Position numbers and translations under genes: made by a program. A model generated the notes under the pieces. That model did no database searches. It was not told the origin of the DNA and saw only the letters and a list, made by a program, of their open reading frames with translations. DNA of 24,278 bases from an uncultured Aquincola sp. (lineage in GTDB: Bacteria > Pseudomonadota > Gammaproteobacteria > Burkholderiales > Burkholderiaceae), in contig CAKZXL010000177.1 of NCBI GenBank assembly GCA_937883885.1, positions 1 to 24,278 on the forward strand, read 5' to 3'. How positions within the stretch are numbered: the first letter of the stretch is position 1; each line of letters starts with the position of its first letter. Of the stretch, positions 16,001 to 24,123 are shown piece by piece.

Positions 16001-19000
16001 GCTCGGGCAGCCATTCACGCTCGCCGCTGAACGCGTCCAGGGCCGCGAAGCCGCTGTGCAGCGACTGTGCGATGACCAGGTCTTGCGCCGCACGCAGCGT
16101 GACGGCGGCGCCGCCCACGCGCACGGGGCCGCTGGCGTTCTGGCCGACGGTGGGCACGGCCAGCTGCCAGGGCGTGGACAAGGTGAGCGTGCTGTCCGAG
16201 CGCACTTCCACCCCGGCGCGCACGGTCACGCTGGCGCCAACCGGCAGCCGGTCGCCGAACAGGCGCGTGGCGATGGCCGTGGCGCGTGCCTGCGTGGCAA
16301 AGGCATCGCTGTCGGCATTGATCGAGGCCACGCCGATCTGCGGCGTGGGCGCGGGCGGCAGGGCCGGGCCTGGCGCTGGGCTCGGGCCCGGCGCCGGCGT
16401 GCCGCCCGAGCCCGGGCTGGGCGCGGGGCTGGGCTCTGGCGAGGGGCTCGGCGCAGGCGTGGGCGTCGGTGCTGGCGTGGGCGCCGGCGGTGGCGCGGGG
16501 ATGGGCGGCGGTGGCGGCGGCGCGGGCTGCGTGCTGGGCTCCAGCGGCGGCGTCGGCGGCACCTGGTCCCCCGTGGTCGGGCCGTTGCCAGGTGATGCAG
16601 CCAGCGCGCGGGCACGGCCGCCACCTTCGGCCGGCGAGGCCACGGCCAGCGCACGCACGTCGGCAAAGCGGCTGCTCAGCGAGGCCACGGTGGGCAAGGG
16701 CGGCGCCGGCGGTACCTGGTCGCCGGTCGTCGGGCCGTTGCCAGGCGAAGGGCCGGCCGGCGGCGCCGGTGGTGGCGGTGGCGGCGCAGGCGTGCCCGGC
16801 GGCGGCGGCTCGGCCGGCGGTGGGGGCGGAGGAGGCGGCGGCGGGGGCGGCGGCGGGGGAGGAGGAGGCGGCGGCGGCGGAGGAGGGGGCGGCGGCACCG
16901 GCGTCTCGCCGCCAGGGTTCTCGCTGCCCGGATCTTCACCCCCCGGCTCGCCATCGGGCGGCGGCGGGGCGGGCGGTTCCTGGCCGGGCGTGAAGCCCTC
17001 GATCAGCTCCTGGCCGTTGTAGACCTTGACGGCTTCCACCTCGGCGCGACCCAGGCCCAGCAGCGTGCTGCCGACGGCGGCGATGGCCACGTCCTGGGTG
17101 TCGCCGTCCACGATGCGCGGCGCACGCAGTTCCAGCACACCCGCGCTGGCTTGCGGGCCACCGGGGCGCAGGTCGATGGTCGCGCCTTCTTGCAGGCGCA
17201 GCCAGCCGTCGCGCGTGCTCAGGCTGATGCGGCTTTCGCCCACCAGGCTGCGGCTGCTCAGCAGCGCGCCGCTGCGCAGCAGCAGGTCCTGCCCGGCCGA
17301 CAGTTCGATGCTGGCCGGGGCGCTGCGCCCGCTGGCCACCAGCTGCCCGTCGATCACCAGCGCGCCGGCATCGGCGGCCAGTGCCAGCTGGCGGGCCGAG
17401 AGCTGGCTGCCGGCGGCCAGCGTCAGGTCGCCCTGGCGCTGGCGCAGTGCGATGCGCTCGGCGAAGTTGTCGCCGCCGCCCAGCGTCGTCGCCAGCGCGG
17501 CCAGGTCCAGGCTTTGGCCGGCGTCGATGGCCAGGCTGCCGCCGCGGGCGTTGGCGCCCGTGGCACGGGCCTGCAGCGCACCTTCCACGCGCACCTGGCC
17601 TTGCGGCGCCACCAGCTCGATGCGGCCCGCATGGCCTTCGCCCACCGCGCTGGCGTCCAGCAGCGAGCCGGCGGCCAGCCGCACATCACCCGTCTGGCTG
17701 CCCAGTGCGATGCGGCCGCCCGGCAGGTCCACCGTGCTGCCGTCGAGCGTGCTGCGCAGGCCGGTGGCCTGCACCGTGGCGCCGGCTTGCAGGGCCAGGT
17801 CGCCCACGGCCTGCAGGCTCACTTCGCCCACCGGCGCGGTGATCTGCCCGGCATGCACCAGGCGGCTGCCGGCGGCAAAGGCCAGGCGGCCGCCCGCGCC
17901 TGCGGCGGGCAGCGTGCTGGCCGGCACGCCGGCGGCGGTGGGCGCCAGCGCCTCGATGCTCAGGTCGCCGGCGGCGCGCCAGTCGGCCTCACCCGCCAAG
18001 GCGGTCTGCACCCGCTGCGATTGCAGCGTCAGGTCGCCGCGGGTGCTCAGGCCGCCGATGCCTTCGGCCTGGATCACGCCGCCGCTGGCCAGCACGGTGC
18101 TGGCGGCGTCCACGCCCACGCTGCCGTCGCCCAGCGCCAGCAGGCGCTCGGCCTGCAGGCGCAGCGTGCCGGTGGGCGCGGGTCGGGGTTGCAGCCCCAG
18201 GGCCGTGGGCCGCTGGTCGAGGTTGGCCACCACGCCGGTGGTGTTGGCCAGTCTCAACTCGGCGGCCTGCAAGGTGGCGCCCGCGGCGTCCAGCGTCTTC
18301 AGCTCGGGCGTGTCCAGCGTCAGCGATTGCAGGGCCGCACCGCCGAGGCTGGCACCGGCGCCTGCACCGCCACCTGCACCTGCGCCAAAGTCGATCGACG
18401 AATAGCTGCGCAACGACAGCTGCTGCGTGCCCGACAGCGCGGCCGCCAACGCCGGGTTCAGCTGCAGCGCCTGCCCGTCGAAGGCGGCGTCGTTGCCGCT
18501 CACACCCAGCTGGATGCGGCCGGCGCCCACGGTGATGTTCGCGGCCTGCGGTTGCAGGCCGGCGGCCACCCTCGTGCTGGCGGTGGCGTCCAGCAGCAGG
18601 CTGCCGCCCGCGGCCGACAGCCGCACGCCTTCGCCGATGTCCAGCGTGCCGGTCTGGCGCTCGGCGCCGCTGCGCAGCACCTGCGCATCGGCCGAGGCAC
18701 TGGCGCGCAGCAGCGCGCCGTCGCCGGTCACCCGGTAGTCGCGGGCCGGGGTGCCGGTGCCGGTGCTGGTGCCAGCGCCAGCGCTGGGGACCGCGCTGGC
18801 CAGCAGGCCGACGCCGCTGCCCAGGCGCAGCTGGCCGGTGGCGGCCAGCAGCAGGTCGCCGGCCTGCAGTACGGAAGCGGTGTCGGCCAGCGCATTGAAG
18901 CTCAACTCACGCGCGGTGACGGTGAGCAGGTCGGCAGTGGCGCCAGGCCGGGCGCCCAGCACCAGGGTCTGCGCCCCCAGGGCATTGAGCTGGGCCACCG

Positions 19001-22000
19001 ACAGCGACAGCACGCCGGCCTGGGCCGAAGGCGCGCCGATGGCCATGCGATCGGCCGTGATGAAGGCCTGGCCACCGAGCGCGCCGGCCGTGGCCGCATC
19101 GGCGCCGAAGCGCGCCGTGCCTGCCAGCGAAGCCTGCTGCGCGGCCAGCACCAGCGTGCCACCATCGGCGGGCAGCGGCGGGCGCGGCTGGTCGGCGGCC
19201 TGCGCCGCCTGGGTGTAGAACTTCGTGGCCGTGGTCTCGCGCACTTCCGACGACAGCCGGGCCTTGTCCGAAGGCGTGATGCGCCAGGTGCTGGACAGCG
19301 CATCGCGCAGCGCGGTGCCGGCGCTGCCGGTCACCGCACCCACCAGGCTGCTGCCATCGGCCTGGGCCAGGTGGGTGCCGAACTGCAGCGGCGTCCCGCC
19401 CGTCTGCGGCTTGACCAGGAAGGCCCCCGGCAGCAGCGCATAACGCGCCGGCAGCAGCGTGTAGGCGCCTTCGGGCAGCGGGCCGCCGGGGCCGATGATG
19501 AGCTGCCGGCCGGCGGTGGGCGCGGTGCCGGCCCAGGTGGCGTCCAGCGGTGCGCCGTTGCGCACCGTCGGCACGATGGCATAGGCGCCATCGGTGCCGG
19601 CGAACACGTCGGTCGAGCCGCCCGGGCCGGGCACGAACAGGTAGCTCAGCACCTCGCCGCCGCCCGACAGGTCGAGCACCGCGTTGCGCTGCACGTCCAC
19701 CGCGCCGGCGGTGGATTCGAGCGTGATCTGCTTGGTCGGCAGGCTGCCGGTGGCATGGCCGTCGCCATCGGGCAGCAGCAGGCCGGCCGCCGACACCGAC
19801 GTGATGCTGTCAGGCGCCAGCGTGAGCCGGCCGCTGGCCTGCAGCGTGATCTGGCCCAGCGGCGCGCGCAGGAGGCCGGCCTGCTCGATCTCACCCGCGC
19901 GGATGGTGAGGCTGCCGCGCGAGGCCAGTGGCGCCTGCACGGCGGCGTCATCGCCCGCGGCGATGCGCACCACGCGGTTGCCCGCGTCGATGACAAAGCG
20001 GCTGTCGGTGGACGGGTAGATCTGGTCGGCCTGCAGCCGCAGGTCGGCCGCGGTATTGAAGGCCCCGCTGCGACCGCTGACGCCCAGCAGCTCCACGAGG
20101 CGCAGGTCGCCCTGGCTGCGCAGGGCTATGCCGCCGAAGCCCTGGGTGGCCACCGCGCCTTCCAGCGACAGCTGGCTGCCGGCCTGCACCAGCAGCTGGC
20201 CCGTGCCGCTGCTGGCCACCGGCGCCGGCCGGGTGTTGGTGCCGGCGGTCACCGGCGCCTGGGTGTTGGCCAGGGTGAGGGTGGCGGCGCTGAGTTGCAC
20301 GCTGCCGGTGGCGGTCGTGTCGCTGCCGTAGCGCAGGGCCGGCGTGTCCAGCCGCAGGCTGCGCACCGGCGCCAGCGTCACGCCTTCGTCCAGGCGGATG
20401 GCGTCGCGCGAGCTCAGGCTCAGGTCGGCCACGCCGGTGGCCGCCAGCCAGTCGGCGCCCACCCGGGTCTGGCCGGTGAGGTCGCGCGGCGCGGCCAGGT
20501 CGGCCGGCTGCAGCCCGGCGGTGGTGGTGGCGCTCTCGCGGCTGATGCGCAGCTCACGCTCAGCGGCCAGCGTGGTGAGCACGCGGCTGCCGGGCACGCT
20601 GGTCAGGGTGATGGACAGGCTGCCACCGGCCGCGCTCGGGTCGCCGCCACGCGCCGAGAAGCTGCCTTCCAGCTGCAGGTCGCGGCTGGCGCGCACGGTC
20701 AGGCTGCCGCCATTGCTGGCCACGGTTTGCCGCTGCACCACGGTGGCACCCGCGGTCTGGCGGCTCACGTCCAGCGTGCCCACGGTGCCATCGGCGCGCA
20801 GCTGCGCACCCTGCTGCAGCACCAGGCTGGTGGGCGCGGCGGTGGCCGCGTCCAGCGTGATGCGGCCGCCGTCCTGCACCGTGCCCTGGCGCAGGCCGTT
20901 GGCCGAGGGCGTGAGCACGGTGCTGCCGCTGACGTCGATCACGCTGCGGCCGCCCAGCCACAGGTACTGCGCGTTGTCGTAGTCCTGCTGCTCCTGCGTG
21001 CCGCCGCGGGTCAGCCGCAGCGTGACGCTGCCGCCCGCGGCGCGGATCTCGCCGTCCATCGTCAGGCGGGTGTTGGCCTGCAGCTGCGCGGTGGCGCCGG
21101 CGGCCAGCGACAGGCCGGCGCCCGCGCCCACGGTCAAAGCGCCACCACCGGAAGCCAGCGACACGTTCACCGGTGCCGGCAGTGGCGCCAGCGCGCCCGC
21201 GGGTGCGGTCACGTAGGCATCGAGCGCGCTGCCGGTGGCTGCGTCGCGCAAGCCGGGCGCCGCCATCCAGGCCTCCAGCCGCGGCGCGACCACGGTGCCG
21301 GCGGCCAGGTCCACGAACTCGCGGCCGTCCAGGCTGTAACTGGCAAAGCCGCCGCGCGAGAAGAAGCCCGCGTCCAGCGTCGTGCTGGCCGCCGGGCTGC
21401 CCGCTGCAGCGTTGCCGATGCGGATGCTGTCGGTGCTGATGGACAGGCTGCCCGGGCGGCTCAGTGCATGGCCGCTCAGGCTCCCGCCCAGCAGCAGGTT
21501 GGCGCCGCCGGACACGTCGGCGCTGCCGCTGGCCAGGCTGATGCTGCCGCCGCTGCCGCCCTGCACGCCGTTGGCGGTGACCACCGCGCCGCCATCCACG
21601 TCGATGCTGCTGCCGGCCTGCAGCAGCACGCCGCGGCGCGACTGCAGCGTGACGCTGCCGCCGTTGATCGTGCTGCGGGCCAGCGGGCCATCGTTGCGCT
21701 CGTTCAGCACCCGGCCCGACACGTCGATGCCGCGGCCGGCCGCCAGCGTCACGTCGCCGCCGGCCAGCGTCTGCGCCTTCACGCTGCCGGCGCGGGCCGC
21801 CACGTTGGCACCGATCAGCACGCCGCCGTCGCGCGAGGCCACCTGCAGGCTGCCGCGGTCGGGCAGCGCCAGCTCGCCTTCGATGCGCACGTCGCTGTTG
21901 CTGGCCAGCGTGAGCTGGCCGAAGCCACCGGCCATCACCGTGCCGGCGGCCACGCGCGAGTCGGTGCCCAGCGCGGCCTGTTGCGGGTCGAGCCAGAAGC

Positions 22001-24077
22001 CCTCGCCCAGGCTGCCGGCCTGTGCGCCCAGCCGCAGGGTGCCGGCCACCACCGCGCCGGCATAGCTGCTGCCGCCAAAGGGCTGCGCGTTCTGCAGCGT
22101 GCCCACGGCCAGGCTGCCGAGGGCGGCCATCGCGTCCAGGCCGCTGCGCTGGCGGTCGCCGACCACGGTGTGGCCGGCCAACTGGCCGTCCAGCACCACG
22201 GTGGGGGCCACCACGCTGAGCTTGCCCGCCGACTGGCCATCCACATAGCCCAGCGCCTTTTCAGCCGGCAGGGTATTGCCGTAGGCAGTGCGCACGCCCC
22301 AGCGGTCGTACAGCGGCTTGGGCGTGCCCTTGTCGTTGATGGTGCGTTCGTACACCCGGTCCTTGGGGGCCGTGTTCAGCGTGTACAGGCTGCCGTCCTC
22401 GGCCACCAGGCGGGTGGGGGTGACCATGGCCTCGGCATAGGCCACCTGGCCGCCCGACACATCGATGCGCGCCCGCTCATGCATCACCACCGCGCCTTCG
22501 GCCCGCAGGTCCACGCTGCCACCGGTGGACAGGCGTTCTTCGGCGCTGCGCTGCACGGCATTGCGGTAGCTGTCCAGCTCGCCCAGGATGGGCGAGTCCA
22601 CCGCATCGAGCTTGTCGCGGATGTCCAGCGTGACGCGGTTGCGCGAGAGCACGCCCTCCTTCTGAAGCGGCGCGTCCTTCAGGTCGTTGGCGCCCAGGAG
22701 TTCGGTGGTGACGAAGTTGCGCGCCGCGCTCACCACCGTGCTGGTGGTGCCGGCCACGTCGATCGTGGCGCCATCGGCCAGGCTGATGCGTGCCGTGGGG
22801 TCGTTGGCGGTGAAGGCCCGGCTGGTCAGCCGGTCGGCCCGGTAGTCGGGCGTGCCGGCCCGCAGCGTGACGCTGGCGCCCGGCGCCTGGATCAGCGCGC
22901 CCGCGGCCAGCGTGATGTCGTGGCCGGCCAGCGCCATGCGCGAAGGCACGAAGGTGGCATTGCCGTCCGACGTGGGCGCGGCGCCAGTGGCCGGCACGTC
23001 GGGCGTGATCTCGATGCGGCTGCCGCTGCCCAGCACCAGCGAACCGGCGCGCTGCGCGCGCTTGTACAGGTCCGACCCGGCTTCATAGAAGTTCTCGGTG
23101 CCGGCCGGGCCCACCTGCGTGCCGCCCTGCGCCAGCAGCAGCACCGAGCCGTTCTGCGACACGCTGGTGGTGGCGCTGATGCGGCCCAACTGGTTGACCG
23201 CCAGGCCCACCAGCGTGGTGTTGCCGCGCGGCGTGCTGATGCTGCCGCCGGCCAGGTTGGCCACCGAGCCGTCGCGGCCCGCAGCAGCGCCCACTTCCAC
23301 CAGCAGACCTTGCACCGCCGGCACGTTGGGGTTGACCTCGGAGGCATAGATGGCCTCGCTGGTGGGCAGCTTCAGGTACACCTCGCCACCGCCGGCCAGC
23401 ACCGTCTGCCCGCCGGGGGTGGAGATGCTGCCGGCGTTGTCCACCCGCTTGGCGAACAGGAACACGCGGCCGCCCTCGGCGGTGCGGATCTCGGCGCCCG
23501 CGTCCACCCGCACGAAGTTGCGGCTGTCGATGAAGTCCTCGGGCGCGCCGTCGTAACGGAAGGCCGGGCCGCGGCCCAGCGTGCGGCTGGTCAGGCCGTC
23601 CAGGAAGTCGGCATCGGCCACGTTCAGGGTGCTGGTGATCAGCGCGCCCACGTCCACCCGCGCGCCCTGGCCAAACACCACGCCGTTGGGGTTGATCAGC
23701 CATACCTGGCCGTTGGACTTGAGCGCGCCCTGGATCACGCTGGGCGACAGGCCGCCGATGCGGTTGAGCGCCGCCGCGTTGGCATCGGGCATGCGGAACT
23801 CGACGCTGGCCGCGCTGCCGATGTCGAAGCGGTTCCAGTTGTAGATGGCGCGGTTGCCGCTTTGGTTGATGAGCAGGCTGTTGGGCTGGCCGGTCGGGCG
23901 GCTGAGCACCGGCGCCACGCTGCCGGTGTAGCGCTGCACCCATTGCGCGGCCGGGCTGGGCAGCGCGGTGGGCGCCGGCTGGGCCAGCACCGACTGCAGC
24001 GGCCACACGGCCACCAGGGCCGCGGCTAGCGGGCTCAGGTGGGCAGACAGGCGGCGGCGGGACAGTTGGCGGGCCAT
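13035..24077 (-). CDS. Filamentous-haemagglutinin-type TpsA exoprotein with DUF3739 C-terminus
   Basis: The product is 3680 residues, the giant secreted partner of a two-partner (type Vb) system. The ATG at 24077 begins a signal peptide cut near VLA-Q (32). The TPS/haemagglutination-activity domain spans about 45-280, with GNRAIYNWNRFDIGS and the NPNG secretion motif (129-132). Residues 280-2350 are Gly/Ser/Ala/Leu-rich short repeats (GGSVTL, GRIAL, GDLTL) of a right-handed beta-helix. A Pro-rich spacer (about 2360-2585) and more beta repeats follow. Residues about 3236-3440 are an alpha-helical segment ending AGYLALETLFPGA. The DUF3739-type end then runs GDIRLPTSQIRTL, SRVFTLKQGNVLLWSS, GNIDAGRGAKTV, ending FLDFLGFGDDPS. 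I see no Cys and no VENN or toxin C-terminus, so an adhesin or matrix protein is more likely than a contact-dependent toxin. The upstream tpsB end is 46 bases away. No strong ribosome site precedes the start. Confidence 0.95.
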   Translation of the reverse strand: MARQLSRRRLSAHLSPLAAALVAVWPLQSVLAQPAPTALPSPAAQWVQRYTGSVAPVLSRPTGQPNSLLINQSGNRAIYNWNRFDIGSAASVEFRMPDANAAALNRIGGLSPSVIQGALKSNGQVWLINPNGVVFGQGARVDVGALITSTLNVADADFLDGLTSRTLGRGPAFRYDGAPEDFIDSRNFVRVDAGAEIRTAEGGRVFLFAKRVDNAGSISTPGGQTVLAGGGEVYLKLPTSEAIYASEVNPNVPAVQGLLVEVGAAAGRDGSVANLAGGSISTPRGNTTLVGLAVNQLGRISATTSVSQNGSVLLLAQGGTQVGPAGTENFYEAGSDLYKRAQRAGSLVLGSGSRIEITPDVPATGAAPTSDGNATFVPSRMALAGHDITLAAGALIQAPGASVTLRAGTPDYRADRLTSRAFTANDPTARISLADGATIDVAGTTSTVVSAARNFVTTELLGANDLKDAPLQKEGVLSRNRVTLDIRDKLDAVDSPILGELDSYRNAVQRSAEERLSTGGSVDLRAEGAVVMHERARIDVSGGQVAYAEAMVTPTRLVAEDGSLYTLNTAPKDRVYERTINDKGTPKPLYDRWGVRTAYGNTLPAEKALGYVDGQSAGKLSVVAPTVVLDGQLAGHTVVGDRQRSGLDAMAALGSLAVGTLQNAQPFGGSSYAGAVVAGTLRLGAQAGSLGEGFWLDPQQAALGTDSRVAAGTVMAGGFGQLTLASNSDVRIEGELALPDRGSLQVASRDGGVLIGANVAARAGSVKAQTLAGGDVTLAAGRGIDVSGRVLNERNDGPLARSTINGGSVTLQSRRGVLLQAGSSIDVDGGAVVTANGVQGGSGGSISLASGSADVSGGANLLLGGSLSGHALSRPGSLSISTDSIRIGNAAAGSPAASTTLDAGFFSRGGFASYSLDGREFVDLAAGTVVAPRLEAWMAAPGLRDAATGSALDAYVTAPAGALAPLPAPVNVSLASGGGALTVGAGAGLSLAAGATAQLQANTRLTMDGEIRAAGGSVTLRLTRGGTQEQQDYDNAQYLWLGGRSVIDVSGSTVLTPSANGLRQGTVQDGGRITLDAATAAPTSLVLQQGAQLRADGTVGTLDVSRQTAGATVVQRQTVASNGGSLTVRASRDLQLEGSFSARGGDPSAAGGSLSITLTSVPGSRVLTTLAAERELRISRESATTTAGLQPADLAAPRDLTGQTRVGADWLAATGVADLSLSSRDAIRLDEGVTLAPVRSLRLDTPALRYGSDTTATGSVQLSAATLTLANTQAPVTAGTNTRPAPVASSGTGQLLVQAGSQLSLEGAVATQGFGGIALRSQGDLRLVELLGVSGRSGAFNTAADLRLQADQIYPSTDSRFVIDAGNRVVRIAAGDDAAVQAPLASRGSLTIRAGEIEQAGLLRAPLGQITLQASGRLTLAPDSITSVSAAGLLLPDGDGHATGSLPTKQITLESTAGAVDVQRNAVLDLSGGGEVLSYLFVPGPGGSTDVFAGTDGAYAIVPTVRNGAPLDATWAGTAPTAGRQLIIGPGGPLPEGAYTLLPARYALLPGAFLVKPQTGGTPLQFGTHLAQADGSSLVGAVTGSAGTALRDALSSTWRITPSDKARLSSEVRETTATKFYTQAAQAADQPRPPLPADGGTLVLAAQQASLAGTARFGADAATAGALGGQAFITADRMAIGAPSAQAGVLSLSVAQLNALGAQTLVLGARPGATADLLTVTARELSFNALADTASVLQAGDLLLAATGQLRLGSGVGLLASAVPSAGAGTSTGTGTPARDYRVTGDGALLRASASADAQVLRSGAERQTGTLDIGEGVRLSAAGGSLLLDATASTRVAAGLQPQAANITVGAGRIQLGVSGNDAAFDGQALQLNPALAAALSGTQQLSLRSYSSIDFGAGAGGGAGAGASLGGAALQSLTLDTPELKTLDAAGATLQAAELRLANTTGVVANLDQRPTALGLQPRPAPTGTLRLQAERLLALGDGSVGVDAASTVLASGGVIQAEGIGGLSTRGDLTLQSQRVQTALAGEADWRAAGDLSIEALAPTAAGVPASTLPAAGAGGRLAFAAGSRLVHAGQITAPVGEVSLQAVGDLALQAGATVQATGLRSTLDGSTVDLPGGRIALGSQTGDVRLAAGSLLDASAVGEGHAGRIELVAPQGQVRVEGALQARATGANARGGSLAIDAGQSLDLAALATTLGGGDNFAERIALRQRQGDLTLAAGSQLSARQLALAADAGALVIDGQLVASGRSAPASIELSAGQDLLLRSGALLSSRSLVGESRISLSTRDGWLRLQEGATIDLRPGGPQASAGVLELRAPRIVDGDTQDVAIAAVGSTLLGLGRAEVEAVKVYNGQELIEGFTPGQEPPAPPPPDGEPGGEDPGSENPGGETPVPPPPPPPPPPPPPPPPPPPPPPPPPPPAEPPPPGTPAPPPPPPAPPAGPSPGNGPTTGDQVPPAPPLPTVASLSSRFADVRALAVASPAEGGGRARALAASPGNGPTTGDQVPPTPPLEPSTQPAPPPPPPIPAPPPAPTPAPTPTPAPSPSPEPSPAPSPGSGGTPAPGPSPAPGPALPPAPTPQIGVASINADSDAFATQARATAIATRLFGDRLPVGASVTVRAGVEVRSDSTLTLSTPWQLAVPTVGQNASGPVRVGGAAVTLRAAQDLVIAQSLHSGFAALDAFSGEREWLPEPGSAGAIRLVAGADLAAAHSDATLRSTATGSLTIGGSAAPDGVLVRSTTGSITLAAARDVTLADARSAVYTTGLPSAGGEGAPLLDAFSGLVPAANEQGFVDPFLQGGGAISVNAGQDVIGQPLARADAAINRWWWRGSIDSRGVWWSRYDLFDGGLATFGGGDVNVHAGRDSLDLNAAAASSGWVSHDGRSGARYGGGSVELQAGRDIAGGLLYASGSSLLLQAGRDIVASTGGAALAPQLVHGSTQVAVQARGDLRVASVRAEHLTFPSLANASNQVIADTAPLARLDLLSTAGDVRYDGDAQQTESGSVSPDAALLGSLVPAWLRMAAPHGSVDVRGPLLQQPGADGALALLAGQDLTLGQAVTVNATRSDALPTLQEPLTLAEQLRLNAFNDGGGLDRSSRDPVHLVAAEGDLTVGSNLTSARPLRLVAGEDLRLPGASSLITAQHQDQRYAGIGDDGRALWLPVSEGSLLQAGRDIVGGAVSGVNGIEIAGPGDALLLAGRQVDLGNTSGLVASGNQRSSTLLPARAADLTIVAGWQPGDTQQALASGFAALGVSGLLAQPGALQAWLGGATEAAAFDALPAAQQLAQAQALLGPQQDAALARVLRTVPAWRDLSTDQARSALGSAGTALQAQVARGLLLLAFEARPAADRAAFVATQAARSGNPYAAGLQQYMARIGGHAPASLAAALEGFAALPVERQLPWLRQVLATELRNAGRQAASLADEPREAAYAAGYLALETLFPGARAAGDIRLPTSQIRTLQQADITLLAPGGAVNAGELVSGSGAGKPPSQLGIVTVDGGSIFAATASHFEVNQSRVFTLKQGNVLLWSSDGNIDAGRGAKTVTGAPAPVLRLDSNGNLVVDTSGSFTGSGIAVLNADSTLDLYAPRGEINAGDAGIVSRGNAFFGAVRFVGADNLAVSGASIGAPPPALTGGTTTALAPLGQAVTAAGNAATSALDGAAQRATGPRRIVFLDFLGFGDDPS
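16561..16745 (-). repeat. In-frame duplicated segment in the Pro-rich spacer of TpsA
   Basis: Two near-identical 32-base blocks, 16561-16592 and 16714-16745, lie 153 bases (exactly 51 codons) apart. Both encode the core GNGPTTGDQVPP within SPGNGPTTGDQVPP(A/T)PPL. The 51-codon unit between them looks like one tandem-repeat period whose second copy has decayed outside the core. It sits inside the exoprotein spacer, next to the polyproline tract. Confidence 0.8.
16815..16895 (-). repeat. Uninterrupted 27-codon polyproline tract in TpsA
   Basis: Read on the minus strand, 27 consecutive codons are all CCN (residues 2395-2421 of TpsA), preceded by ETPV and followed by AEPPPPG. All four proline codons occur, so this is selected or ancient polyproline rather than a pure trinucleotide slippage run. 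The wider spacer, about 16320-17000, is also Pro/Gly/Ser/Ala-rich. Confidence 0.9.
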
Positions 24078-24123
24078 GGGGTGCAGCAGATGGAAAGCGT
24101 GGAGGGGAGGGCGCGGTGCGGGC

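Noticed and set aside
16815..16895. GGC/CGG-rich run as a structural DNA element or sequencing artefact
   Set aside because: All codons stay in frame as proline with mixed third bases, and the surrounding frame is intact on both sides, so it is treated as real coding repeat.
15234..18041. Two RGD tripeptides in TpsA (codons at 18033-18041 and 15234-15242) as integrin-binding sites
   Set aside because: Both fall inside ordinary G-D-L-x-(L/V) beta-helix repeats preceded by a common Arg, so chance is the simpler explanation.
17151..24029. A 2292-codon open frame on the + strand, antisense to TpsA
   Set aside because: Its translation is rich in Gln, Arg, His, Ala and Gly without domains or a signal. 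It is a by-product of GC-rich codon use in the opposite gene, which has clear family motifs throughout.
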